From Candidatus Rokuibacteriota bacterium (lineage in GTDB: Bacteria; Methylomirabilota; Methylomirabilia; Rokubacteriales; CSP1-6), in NCBI GenBank assembly GCA_003221695.1, contig QHSX01000038.1, positions 124,001 through 188,000 on the forward strand: DNA of 64,000 bases, given 5' to 3'. The notes beneath the pieces are model-generated. The model was not told the origin of the DNA and ran no database searches. It was given only the letters and a program-made list of their open reading frames with translations. Of this stretch, positions 44,436 through 52,848 are shown piece by piece. The position numbers and the translations under genes are program-made. How positions within the stretch are numbered: the stretch's first letter is position 1; each line of letters starts with the position of its first letter.

Positions 44436-45851
44436 ATGGATAGCGTGCCTGCGCCGGTCGAGAGACGACATCTCGGGGGCCTCACGTCCCTCTCGGCGCT
44501 CGTCCTCCTCGCCTTCGTGGCGCTGGTGACGTGGCTCCACGCCACGGGCTCGCCCGTCACGGACGTGGTGGAGCCCGAGCGTGCCCTCGCCATCGTCGTC
44601 GGCCACACGTTCGACCTCGACGATGGGATCGACGGCGCGCCCGCGTGGGAGCGGCGCCTGTACGGCTGGCTGCTCGGCAGCCGCGCCGACGACGTCGCCG
44701 ACGCGCTCCGCTGGTACGACGAGCTCGAGGCCGAATCGCTCGAGCCGACCGTCGACCTCCACCTGGCGATCCTCGAGGGCGAGGCGGGCCACGACGCACG
44801 GCTCCGCCGCCGGCTCGACGAGTGGACGCGCCGCGGCGAGCCCTTCGGGACCTTCCGGCGCCTCGTCGGACCCGCGTACCTCGCGGTGGAATCCGGAGGG
44901 GCCGACGCGACCGGCCTCGTCGCGCAGATCGACGCGCAGCTCGAGCCCGGCTGGTTCCACGACCGGCTCGTCGTGCGCCTCACGCGAGCGGAGGCACCCA
45001 ACCCCCGCGCAGGCCCGCTCCTGGTCCGGCTTCGCGTGCTGATCCTGCTGGAGGTCGCCGTTCTGGGATTGGCGCTCGTGGCGCTCGCGTGGTGGGTCCG
45101 GCACCCGGGCGAGCGCTCCTGGCCGGCGGCGGCGCCGCTCCCGCCGCCCTGGCCGGGGCGCGCCGGCTTCGACGTGCTCGTCCGGGGCGGCGCGCTCGGT
45201 GCGCTCTTGCTCGCCGCGCTCCACGTGGGTGCGGCGTTTCTGACGAGCGAATCCTCGCGCCCGTACGCGAGGGTGGTCGTGGGCACGGCGACGAACCTCG
45301 CCTTTCTCCCGGTCATCCTCCTGGCCTGGCGGCGGCTCTTGCGGCCGTCGGGGCTCGGCCTCGCCGGCGGGTTTGGCCTGATCCTCACGCGCGCGGACGT
45401 GCGACGGGTGCTGCGCGTCGCGCTCGTGCTCGTGGCGGCCGGGCAGGCGGGTGACTGGGGGCTCGGCGCCGCCGGACGTGTACTCGAGATCTCCTCGCAC
45501 TGGACCGAGTGGTTCGACCGCGATCTGGTCTGGGGCGCCTGGCCCGTCGTGCTCGCTACGCTCGTCGACACGGTCGTGCTCACGCCGGTCTTCGAGGAGG
45601 TGGTCTTCCGCGGGCTTCTCTTCGGCGCGCTCAGGCGGCGGCTCGGACCGGCCGGGGCGGCGCTGGTGAGCGCGGCAGTCTTCGCCCTGGCCCATGGCTA
45701 CGGCGTGCTCGGGTTCGCCGCGGTCTTCTGGAGCGGCCTCCTCTGGGCGTGGGCGTACGAGCAGACGGGGAGCCTCGCGCCTTCGATCACCGCGCACGCG
45801 GTCGATAATCTGTCCGCGTCGCTGGCGGTGATCCTGGTGCTGCGTGCCTAG
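44436..45851 (+). CDS. CPBP-family intramembrane metalloprotease
   Basis: About 471 residues. The last third has the CPBP/Abi signatures in order: EEVVFRG (motif 1), FALAHG (motif 2) and HAVDN (motif 4), the zinc-binding sites of membrane-embedded proteases related to type II CAAX peptidases. The N-terminal half has one helix, then an unusual acidic helical region of about 150 residues that looks repeat-like, then further membrane segments. Upstream in-frame ATGs at 44400, 44409 and 44412 are also possible starts. Its end overlaps the LigD start by 8 bases. Confidence 0.85.
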   Translation: MDSVPAPVERRHLGGLTSLSALVLLAFVALVTWLHATGSPVTDVVEPERALAIVVGHTFDLDDGIDGAPAWERRLYGWLLGSRADDVADALRWYDELEAESLEPTVDLHLAILEGEAGHDARLRRRLDEWTRRGEPFGTFRRLVGPAYLAVESGGADATGLVAQIDAQLEPGWFHDRLVVRLTRAEAPNPRAGPLLVRLRVLILLEVAVLGLALVALAWWVRHPGERSWPAAAPLPPPWPGRAGFDVLVRGGALGALLLAALHVGAAFLTSESSRPYARVVVGTATNLAFLPVILLAWRRLLRPSGLGLAGGFGLILTRADVRRVLRVALVLVAAGQAGDWGLGAAGRVLEISSHWTEWFDRDLVWGAWPVVLATLVDTVVLTPVFEEVVFRGLLFGALRRRLGPAGAALVSAAVFALAHGYGVLGFAAVFWSGLLWAWAYEQTGSLAPSITAHAVDNLSASLAVILVLRA

Positions 45852-48483
45852 CCGCGGCCTCGACGAGTACCGGGACAAGCGCGACCCCGCGCGCACGCCC
45901 GAGCCGTTCGGCGACCGCCGGCCGGCCGACGGCCACCTGTTCGTCGTCCACAAGCACTCGGCGCGGCGGCTCCACTACGACCTGCGGCTCGAGATCGACG
46001 GCGTGCTCGCGAGCTGGGCGGTGCCCAAGGGCCCCTCGGTCCGCCACGGCGAGCGCCGCCTGGCCGTCCACGTCGAGGACCACCCAGTCGAGTATGCCGA
46101 CTTCGAGGGCGTGATCCCCGAGGGCAGCTACGGCGCGGGGCCGTCCATCGTCTGGGACCGCGGCTGGTTCCGCACGCTCGGCGACCGGCCGGCGGGCGAG
46201 CAGGTCGCGCGGGGCAAGCTCGAGTTCGAGCTCTTTGGATTCAAGCTCCGCGGGCGATGGGTGCTCGCGCGCATGAGCGGCAAGGAGCGGGAGTGGCTCC
46301 TCTTGAAGAAGGCCGACGCCTTCGCGGACGGCGACGAGCCGGTCGAGACGCTCCCCGAGTCGGTCCTCTCGGGGCTCACCGTCGAGGAGCTTCGCGACGG
46401 CCCGCGCAAGCTTGACACCCTGCGCTCGCGGCTCGCGGCCTCCCAGGCGCCACAGGGCGACGTGGCGCCGCGCCCCGGACTCTTCATGCTCGCCACGCTC
46501 GCGGATCAGCCGTTCTCCGATCCCGCGTGGCTCTTCGAGATCAAGTACGACGGCGTGCGGGTCCTGGCCTCCCGCGCGGGCGAGCGCGTCGAGCTCCGGG
46601 GACGGAGCGGAATGGTCGTCACGGCGCGCTACCCGGAGGTGGTCCGCGCGCTCCGCGCGCTGCCCCTCGACCGGTTCCTCCTCGACGGCGAGGTCGTGGC
46701 GCTCGACGACCGCGGGCGCTCGAGCTTCCAGCGCCTCCAGGCGCGGATGAACCTCACGCGTCCGGGCGACGTCGAGCGCGCGTCCCTCGAGGTCCCCGTC
46801 AGCGCGGTGTTCTTCGACGCGCTCGCGCTCGACGGACGTGACCTGCGCCGGCTGCCGCTGGAGGAGCGCAAGGCGTGTCTCCAGCTCCTCCTGCCAGCGC
46901 GCGGTGTCGTCCACTTCGGCGATCACGTGCTCGCCGAGGGCCGGGAGTTCTTCGACGCGGCGTGCGCGGCCCGCCTCGAGGGCGTCGTGGCGAAGAAGCG
47001 GGACAGCCCCTACGTCGGCAAGCGTTCCCGGGACTGGCTCAAAATCAAGTGCCAGCTCCGCCAGGAGTTCGTCATCGGAGGCTACACATCGCCCCAGGGC
47101 TCGCGCGCACACTTCGGCGCGCTCCACCTCGGGCTCTACGCGGACGGCCGCCTCGTCTACGTCTCGAAGGTCGGCACGGGGTTCGACGAGCCGACGCTCG
47201 CGCTCGTCGCCAAGAGGCTCGCGCCGCTCGCGCGCGCGACCTCCCCGTTCGACACCGGCACGCCCGCGGGCCGCGGCCACCACTGGGTCGAGCCGAAGCT
47301 CGTCTGCGAGGTCCGATTCACCGAGTGGACCGAGGACGGCGGGATCCGCCACCCGACCTTTCTGGGATTGCGCGACGACAAACGCCCCGAGGACTGCGTG
47401 CGCGAGGTCTCGGCCGACCTCGAGGGCCGGGGGGCTCGCCGCGCCGGGCACCCTTCCTCGACCACGCTACCCACCGGCCCGCGGCGACCGCCTTCCGAAC
47501 GGAGCGCCGGAGCAGCGCCCAGAAGCTACGGGTCTCGGAAGGGTACCCGGTCCGGCGAGCCTCCCGCCCCCTCGCGCCCGGAGGACGCTCCGGACGTCAC
47601 GATCACGAATCCGAAGAAGATCTTCTGGCCGGACGACGGCTACACGAAGGCCGGCCTGGTGGAGTATTACGACCGGATCGCACCCTTCCTGCTCCCATAC
47701 CTCAAGGACCGGCCGCTCGTGCTCACCCGCTACCCGGACGGGATCGCCGGGAAATCGTTCTTCCAGAAGGACGCCCCCGAGTGGATCCCGGCGTGGATCC
47801 GGACCGAGCGCATCCACTCGACGGCCGCCGGGCGCGACATCGATTACTTCGTTGTCAACGACCGCGCGAGCCTCCGGTACGTCATCAACCTCGGGACGAT
47901 CCCGCTCCACATGTGGAGCTCGCACTTGGGCTCGCTCGAGCGCCCCGACTGGCTCGTGCTCGATCTCGACCCCAAGGCCGCGCCCTTCACCGACGTCGTC
48001 CGCGTGGCGCGCGCGCTCCATCGCATCCTGGACACGCTCGAGCTACCGAGCTACGTGAAGACCTCCGGCAAGACGGGCCTCCACGTGCTGCTCCCGCTCG
48101 GCGCCCGGTACGACGACGAGACCACGCGGACGTTCGCGCGGCTGCTCGCCGTGCTGGGCGTCGAGGCGGAGCCGACCATCGCCACGGTCGTCCGGCCGCT
48201 CCGGAGCCGCGGCGGGAAGGTCTACATCGACTGGGGTCAGAACGGGCACGGACAGACGATCGTCGCGCCGTTCTCGGTACGCCCGCTGCCGGGCGCCCCC
48301 GTGTCGTGCCCGCTCCGCTGGGAGGAGGTCACCGCGCGGCTCGAGCCCGCGCGCTTCACGATCGCGACGACGCCGCCACGCGTGGAGAAGCTCGGCGACC
48401 CGATGGCGCCGGTGCTGCGCGAGCGCATCGACCTCGCCGCGGCGCTCAAGCGCATAGAGCAGACGTTCGGGAAGAAGGCATGA
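45844..48483 (+). CDS. ligD: multifunctional DNA ligase D (PE-LIG-POL)
   Basis: An 879-residue NHEJ ligase starting with GTG. Order: 3'-phosphoesterase (HKHSARRLHYDLRLEIDG, about 1-190), ATP-dependent ligase with the adenylated Lys234 in EIKYDGVR and KIKCQLRQEFVIGGYT, and primase/polymerase from about 584 (ITNPKKIFWPDDGYTKAGL) with catalytic DLD at 707-709. It trims, fills and seals broken ends held by Ku. Between LIG and POL a low-complexity segment (about residues 531-573) coincides with a 129-base imperfect palindrome. The GNAT gene overlaps the stop (ATGA). Confidence 0.95.
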   Translation: MPSRGLDEYRDKRDPARTPEPFGDRRPADGHLFVVHKHSARRLHYDLRLEIDGVLASWAVPKGPSVRHGERRLAVHVEDHPVEYADFEGVIPEGSYGAGPSIVWDRGWFRTLGDRPAGEQVARGKLEFELFGFKLRGRWVLARMSGKEREWLLLKKADAFADGDEPVETLPESVLSGLTVEELRDGPRKLDTLRSRLAASQAPQGDVAPRPGLFMLATLADQPFSDPAWLFEIKYDGVRVLASRAGERVELRGRSGMVVTARYPEVVRALRALPLDRFLLDGEVVALDDRGRSSFQRLQARMNLTRPGDVERASLEVPVSAVFFDALALDGRDLRRLPLEERKACLQLLLPARGVVHFGDHVLAEGREFFDAACAARLEGVVAKKRDSPYVGKRSRDWLKIKCQLRQEFVIGGYTSPQGSRAHFGALHLGLYADGRLVYVSKVGTGFDEPTLALVAKRLAPLARATSPFDTGTPAGRGHHWVEPKLVCEVRFTEWTEDGGIRHPTFLGLRDDKRPEDCVREVSADLEGRGARRAGHPSSTTLPTGPRRPPSERSAGAAPRSYGSRKGTRSGEPPAPSRPEDAPDVTITNPKKIFWPDDGYTKAGLVEYYDRIAPFLLPYLKDRPLVLTRYPDGIAGKSFFQKDAPEWIPAWIRTERIHSTAAGRDIDYFVVNDRASLRYVINLGTIPLHMWSSHLGSLERPDWLVLDLDPKAAPFTDVVRVARALHRILDTLELPSYVKTSGKTGLHVLLPLGARYDDETTRTFARLLAVLGVEAEPTIATVVRPLRSRGGKVYIDWGQNGHGQTIVAPFSVRPLPGAPVSCPLRWEEVTARLEPARFTIATTPPRVEKLGDPMAPVLRERIDLAAALKRIEQTFGKKA
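47433..47561. repeat. 129-bp imperfect palindrome inserted in the LigD linker
   Basis: Arms 47433-47457 (GGCTCGCCG...ACCCTTCC) and 47537-47561 are complementary at 22 of 25 bases. The interior also has a small inverted repeat (TCCGAACGGA). The whole unit is 129 bases, exactly 43 codons, and falls between the ligase and polymerase domains, so it can be a mobile palindromic unit tolerated in frame. Confidence 0.7.
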
Positions 48484-49019
48484 GAGCCCGACTCGCCACG
48501 CCGGCCGACGCCGCCGAGATCTCGCGGATCTACAACCAGGGCATCGAGGACCGGATCGCCACGTTCGAGACACGTCGGCGCTCCGCCGAGGACGTCCGGT
48601 GCTGGTTCGACGGCGTGCATCCGGCCGTCGTGGTCGAGGACGCGGGACGGATCGTCGGGTTCGCCTCGACCTCGCCTTACCGGCCGCGCGAGTGCTACGC
48701 GCGCGTGGCCGAGTTCTCGATGTACGTCGCGCGGGATGCGCGGGGCCGCGGCGTCGGGCGCCTCGCCCTCGGCGAGCTCTGCCTGGCGGCCGAGCGCGCC
48801 GGCCTCGCGAAGCTCGTGTCGCGCATCTTCCCGGAGAACCACGCGAGCCGGGCCGTGTGTCGGGCGCTCGGGTTCCGGGAGGTCGGGGTGTACGCCAAGC
48901 ACGGCCAGCTCGACGGCGACTGGAAGGACTGCGTTATCGTCGAGCGGCTCCTGGGGGGGAGCTCCTCCGATACTTCCCCAAACCTGCGCCGGCCAAGCCG
49001 GCGCTCGAAACGACGCTAG
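48480..49019 (+). CDS. GNAT N-acetyltransferase (phosphinothricin acetyltransferase-like)
   Basis: A 179-residue acetyltransferase: MRARLATPADAAEISRIYNQGIEDRIATFET is the start of the Pat/YncA group, and the acetyl-CoA loop reads YVARDARGRGVGRLAL, followed by VSRIFPENHASRAVCRALGFREVGVY. It moves an acetyl group to an amine on a small molecule. The last about 20 residues (GGSSSDTSPNLRR...) run beyond the family end and abut the decayed insertion-sequence region, so the tail may be altered. Overlaps LigD (ATGA). Confidence 0.9.
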   Translation: MRARLATPADAAEISRIYNQGIEDRIATFETRRRSAEDVRCWFDGVHPAVVVEDAGRIVGFASTSPYRPRECYARVAEFSMYVARDARGRGVGRLALGELCLAAERAGLAKLVSRIFPENHASRAVCRALGFREVGVYAKHGQLDGDWKDCVIVERLLGGSSSDTSPNLRRPSRRSKRR

Positions 49020-49088
49020 TGCCGTGTCCCAAAAGTTCGACCCCAGGGTCGCTGCAATTTCCGCTGCTATGAAAACTAATGTTGCCGT

Positions 49089-50321
49089 CTAAGCGACCTT
49101 GGGCCCAAGGGTCACCTCGTAACCGAGCCGCTGGAGACGCCGGACAAGATGCTGCGTGGTGCGGCGCTTCTCGAGCCCGTCCAGGTAGGTGGCGCCGAGG
49201 TCTTTGTACGGGGCACGCGTGGCCAGCATCTGGTACGCGGCGATGAGGATCTTGTGGCCGATGGCCATCGCGGCCCGCTTGGTCCCCCGGCGCGCCCGGA
49301 GGCGGTAGAACTTGTCCCGGAGATAACTGCCCTTGGTGTGCGAGGCCGCCACCGCGGCCTCCACGAGCGCCGTGCGCAGATGGACGTTGCCCTTCCGGAC
49401 GCCGGCCTGCCGGCGTTTGCCAGCGCTCTCGTTGTTGCCAGGACAGACCCCCGCCCAGGCCGCTGCGTGCTGGGCACTGCGGAAGACGGTCATGTCCGTC
49501 CCCAACTCGGCGATGATTACGGCACTGACCACCCGGCTCACTCCAGGGATCTGCTGCAGCGCCTGGCATTGTTCCTGGTAGGGCGCCAAGGCCTCGTCGA
49601 TATGCTTGTCCAGCGTGGCCAGATCAGTGTCCGCCTGGTCCAGCCGCCGTAACTGCAGCTGCAGCAAGAACCGATGATGGTCGTCGAGACGGCCGTCCAA
49701 GGCCTGTGCCAGATCGACGACCTTCTTTCGCAGACGGCCCTTCGCCAAGGCCGCCACGGTCATCGGCGTGCTGATCCCCTCGATGAGGGCGTGCAGCATC
49801 AGGCGGCCCGAGACGCCGAACACGTCGGTCATTACGCTCGCCAGCTTGATGTTCGCCGTCTCCAGCAGCTTGAGCAGCCGGTTGCGTTCGGCGGTTCGGC
49901 TCTCCATCAGCTTGCGTCGGTAGCGCAGCAGCTCCCGGAGCCGCCGCAGCGGCTTCGGCGGCACGAAGCTCTTGGCGCTGAGCCCATGCCGGGCCAGTTC
50001 AGCCAACCACTCGCTGTCCTTGACGTCCGTCTTTCGGCCCGGAACGTTCTGGATGTGATGGGCGTTGCCGAGGATCATCTCGAAGGCGTCTTCCAGCAGT
50101 TCCTACACTGGCCGCCAGTAGATGCCCGTGCCCTCCAGGGCGACATGCGTCACCTCCTTGGCCACGAGCCACTCACGCAGCTCGAGTAGCTCCCGCGTGA
50201 CGGTCCGGAAGGTGCGCGTCTCCTTCTTCGCGCGCTCGTGCGCTCCGCCCACGAGCACGGTGGCCACCACCGTCGCCTGGCCCACATCCACCCCGCCCAC
50301 CCGCTCCACGATCGCGTCCAT
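49089..50321 (-). pseudogene. IS110-family transposase split by one amber codon
   Basis: From the ATG at 50321 (GGGAGG before it) the frame reads GGVDVGQATVVATVLVGG and HVALEGTGIYWRPV, meets TAG at 50103-50105, and continues in the same frame as ELLEDAFEMILGNAHHIQNV, GRKTDVKDSEWLAEL and the C-terminal QIPGVSRVVSAVIIAELG with the serine motif NNESAGKRRQAGVRKGN. Without the stop it would be a full 410-residue DEDD/serine recombinase; intact relatives have an aromatic residue there, so TGG or TAC/TAT became TAG. Otherwise no damage is seen, so the loss is recent or the stop is read through. Confidence 0.9.
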
Positions 50322-50468
50322 CGTCGCCTCCCGGTGAGGGGACCGCGGCGCCGACGCGAACGGCAAGACCCTGCTATGCGTCCTTCCCCAAGGCGTGGGG
50401 TGCGACACTCGGCGGTTCCTGAGTCAGCGCGGGTCGGTCTTGACAACGGGGTTGTCAGCCACCACTCG
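50322..50468 (-). ncRNA. possible bridge RNA region of the IS110 element
   Basis: In IS110 elements of the IS621 type the non-coding end before the recombinase gene makes a structured guide RNA. Here about 147 non-coding bases lie in that place and contain clear hairpins, including TGACAAC-ggg-GTTGTCA at 50441-50457 and a CCCC...GGGG stem near 50390. The loops that would pair with donor and target were not identified. Confidence 0.3.
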
Positions 50469-50680
50469 AAAATTTCGACCTCAACGCGGTCGCCTCGACG
50501 CCAACCCTACCCGAGCTCGTGCTGTTCCCTGACCACTGTTTTCATATCCGGCAGTGCTCCGCAGGAGCTTACGGTCTTGACAGCTTTCTGCGTGGGCAGT
50601 CGCCGCGTGGCGGCAGCCTCTGATAAATCCCGCCCCAGCGGTCCATAGACGCCCGGAGAAGCCAGGGCCTCACGGGCCGC

Positions 50681-50932
50681 GGCGTTCACGAGGAGGGCTA
50701 CCAGCTCGATCGACAGCCTGATGGCGAGCTTCGATTCCGCCGTCCGGACGGGCGGCCTCTGCCCGAGGTGCCGCCTCCGCTGGAGGTGCTCGGCGATCCC
50801 GTCAAGATCCTGCACACACAGCACGATGCCGAGGGGACTGTCCTGAACGCGCGGACCACCACTCCGGGGTGGCTGGGGGAGCGCCTGGACGTGGGCTGGG
50901 CGATCGACGTCTTGCACCCCTTGGCGCGCTAG
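50681..50932 (+). pseudogene. C-terminal remnant of an HNH endonuclease-like protein
   Basis: A plus-strand frame reads VHEEGYQLDRQPDGELRF, then PEVPPPLEVLGDPVKILH and GWLGERLDVGWAIDVLHPLA before TAG at 50930. This is the tail found after the HNH motif in DUF222/HNH proteins, where HHRxVHEEGY would carry the last histidines. Everything upstream of about 50680 is unrelated, so only the end of the gene survives. Confidence 0.6.
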
Positions 50933-51035
50933 AGGTCACCGCTCGATTCGAGAGCGCTCCCACTCTCGGCGTGTGCGATCTTCACGATCGTCCAGGCCGT
51001 GAGATTCTCCTCTAGGTCGAGATCTGCCTGATTTC

Positions 51036-51167
51036 TTGATCGTCCCGCGCGGCCCTCACGTCTCAGCGATCACGGCAAGCGGAGGTCGAGTCTTCGCCGG
51101 CGGGCGGAGCAATTTCCGCGTTCGAGCTTACAACGCCGAAACCGGTAAACGCGTCTGGCGGGAGCTG
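51036..51167 (+). pseudogene. fragment of a PQQ-type beta-propeller protein
   Basis: The plus strand reads VSAITASGGRVFAGGRSN then VRAYNAETGKRVWREL, a blade typical of PQQ-dependent dehydrogenases and related quinoproteins (AYNAxTGKxxW). No more of that gene is present; the frame then runs antisense through the GNAT gene. It is a short relic and its antisense strand now codes for the extra C-terminal tail of that GNAT. Confidence 0.5.
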
Positions 51168-51668
51168 CATGATCGTCACATCGAGCCAGTGGTCGTGCTT
51201 GCAGGCGACCTGGGACTCGACGCCGACGATCACGAAGCCGTGGCGCGCGTGGAGGCGGAGCGACGCCGAGTTCGCGGAGGTGATGCGGGCGAGCATCGAG
51301 TGGTGGCCGTGGGCGCGGGCGCGCCGGATGAGGTCCGCGAGGATCACGTCGCCGAGCCCGGCCCCGCGGTGGCCGCGCTTGACGTAGACGGAGTCCTCGA
51401 CGGTCCGCGCGAACGCGGGCTTGGGCCGGTAGGGCGAGAGCGCGCCGAAGGCCAGCACCTCGGGGCCCGTGGCGGCCACGACGATCGGATAGCCGCCGGG
51501 GTGACGCGCGAACCACTCGCGCTGCGCGCCGGGATCGCGCGGCTCGGTGTCGGTGGTGGCGTCGGTCCAGAGGACCTCGTGGTTCCAGATCGCGGTGATC
51601 TGGGGAAGGTCCGCCTCCACGGCGTCGCGGACGGTGACGGCGCGCCCGACGAGCGTGTCACGAGGCAC
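51063..51668 (-). CDS. GNAT N-acetyltransferase with an altered C-terminal tail
   Basis: A 201-residue acetyltransferase starting with GTG: VTVRDAVEADLPQITAIWNHEVLW, VYVKRGHRGAGLGDVILADLI (acetyl-CoA loop) and RITSANSASLRLHARHGFVIVGVE, ending normally near HDHWLDVTIMQLPPD. The final about 26 residues (TGFGVVSSNAEIAPPAGED...) are read from the opposite strand of a PQQ-propeller fragment, so the original stop was probably lost by rearrangement. It acetylates an unknown amine. The start overlaps the upstream small gene by 11 bases. Confidence 0.88.
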   Translation of the reverse strand: MPRDTLVGRAVTVRDAVEADLPQITAIWNHEVLWTDATTDTEPRDPGAQREWFARHPGGYPIVVAATGPEVLAFGALSPYRPKPAFARTVEDSVYVKRGHRGAGLGDVILADLIRRARAHGHHSMLARITSANSASLRLHARHGFVIVGVESQVACKHDHWLDVTIMQLPPDAFTGFGVVSSNAEIAPPAGEDSTSACRDR

Positions 51669-51873
51669 GCGTCAGCGCTCCACGCGCTCCGGGGTCCGCC
51701 CCGCGAACCCACCTCCCGAGGCGCATCAGCGCAAGGCCGACCCGCGCACGCAGGCGCAGCCGCCGGGTCGGCGACTCGTGTCGGGTGGCGAGCGCGTGGC
51801 GCGCGGCCTCTGCCCGAAGTCTCGCGAGCTTGTCCTGGACGATCAGCTCGAGCGCGTAGGGATTCAGATCCAT
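51658..51873 (-). CDS. small basic protein upstream of the GNAT gene
   Basis: A 71-residue frame starting MDLNPYALELIVQDKLARL, with an amphipathic helix followed by an Arg-rich stretch. Starts at 51900 and 51912 are possible, but the one at 51873 leaves the operator-like repeat at 51904-51929 free. No family recognised. It overlaps the GNAT start by 11 bases and is divergent from the LysR regulator, which suggests control by that regulator. Confidence 0.5.
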   Translation of the reverse strand: MDLNPYALELIVQDKLARLRAEAARHALATRHESPTRRLRLRARVGLALMRLGRWVRGADPGARGALTRAS

Positions 51874-51903
51874 GGCCCATGGTCGCGCCGGGAGATCCAT
51901 CAG

Positions 51904-51929
51904 GAAAATCAATTGTCATTATGATTTTC
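51904..51929. promoter_or_regulatory. inverted repeat operator between LysR and the divergent small gene
   Basis: GAAAATCA and TGATTTTC form a perfect eight-base inverted repeat with a ten-base spacer; it also contains a T-N11-A LysR box (T51909, A51921). The intergenic stretch is strikingly AT-rich. Position between divergent genes, 22 bases before the LysR start, is classic for autoregulation. Confidence 0.65.
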
Positions 51930-51951
51930 ATCAGCTATTTTTTGAGATCCC

Positions 51952-52848
51952 ATGGATCTCCAGCTCGCCCGGCTCGAGACGCTCGCCGCGGTCGCGCGCC
52001 ACGGCTCCTTCTCGCACGCCGCCCGCGAGCTCCACCTGAGCCAGCCCGCGGTGAGCATGCAGGTGCGCCAGCTCGAGCAGGCGCTCGGCGTGCCGCTCCT
52101 CGAGCGTGTCGGCAAGCGCGCCTTCCCGACGAAGGCCGGCGAGCTGCTGCTCGCCCACGCGGGCCGCGCGTTGCGGGAGCTCGAGACCGGCGTCGAGGTC
52201 GTGCAGCAGCTCCGCGGAATCGTGGCCGGGCGCATCCGGCTCGGGACGAGCGCGTCGTTCTCGATCTACCTCTTGCCGCCGGCGCTCCGGAGGTTCCGGT
52301 CGCGCTACCCGAAGGCGGAGCTGACCGTCGTCACCGGGAACGCGCCCGAGATCGCGCGCGCGGTCGTCGGGCGCCTGCTCGACGTCGGCATCGTGAGCCT
52401 GCCGGTGCGCGAGCGCGAGCTCGCGGTGACGCCGTTCTACCGGGACGAGGTCGTCGCGATCGCGCCGCCGGACCGGCGCTGGCGGCGCGGGCAACGGGCG
52501 GCCGCGCGGGATCTGGTGAGCGCGCCGCTGATCCTCTTCGAGCGGGGGGCGACCCTCCGCCGCGTGATCGACGACTGGTTTCGCCGCGCCGGCGAGGTCC
52601 CCGTCTCGGCGATGGAGCTCGGCAACACGGAGGCGATCAAGAAGCTCGTCGAGGCGGGACTCGGGCTCTCGGTCACGTCGTGGTTCTCGGTCGCGGCGGA
52701 GGTACGGCGGCGGAAGCTCGCGGCGGCGCGGCTCGACCCGCCGCTCTACCGGGAGATCGGCGTCATCCTCCGGCGCGACAAGCCGCGGACGCCCGTGCTC
52801 GAGGCGTTCCTGGCGACGCTAGCGGGCCTCCGCCGGTCGCTCGAGTAG
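51952..52848 (+). CDS. LysR-family transcriptional regulator
   Basis: A 298-residue regulator. The N-terminal helix-turn-helix is clear (LETLAAVARHGSFSHAARELHLSQPAVSMQVRQLE), and the effector domain starts near GRIRLGTSASFSIYLLPPALRRFRSRYP. It likely acts with a small-molecule ligand on the perfect inverted repeat just upstream, controlling itself and the small protein and GNAT on the other strand. Its end overlaps the convergent DUF72 gene by 30 bases. Confidence 0.93.
   Translation: MDLQLARLETLAAVARHGSFSHAARELHLSQPAVSMQVRQLEQALGVPLLERVGKRAFPTKAGELLLAHAGRALRELETGVEVVQQLRGIVAGRIRLGTSASFSIYLLPPALRRFRSRYPKAELTVVTGNAPEIARAVVGRLLDVGIVSLPVRERELAVTPFYRDEVVAIAPPDRRWRRGQRAAARDLVSAPLILFERGATLRRVIDDWFRRAGEVPVSAMELGNTEAIKKLVEAGLGLSVTSWFSVAAEVRRRKLAAARLDPPLYREIGVILRRDKPRTPVLEAFLATLAGLRRSLE

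Larger units (their letters stand above)
49046..50468 (-). mobile_element. IS110-family insertion sequence, decayed (approximate limits)
   Basis: The limits are guessed from an imperfect 15-base direct repeat: AAAAGTTCGACCCCA at 49031 and AAAATTTCGACCTCA at 50469. The element would be about 1.4 kb, within the usual IS110 range, with the transposase on the minus strand, a long leader side (50322-50468) and a short trailing side. IS110 elements lack ordinary terminal inverted repeats, so the ends are uncertain. Confidence 0.6.

Noticed and set aside
43488-45953. Ku extended by about 520 residues at its N-terminus
   Set aside because: The extension is antisense to the CPBP protease gene and not Ku-like; the canonical Ku start is at 44381.
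50507-50917. Minus-strand frame of 136 codons after the IS element
   Set aside because: Its sequence is not like any known protein and it runs antisense to the recognisable HNH remnant.
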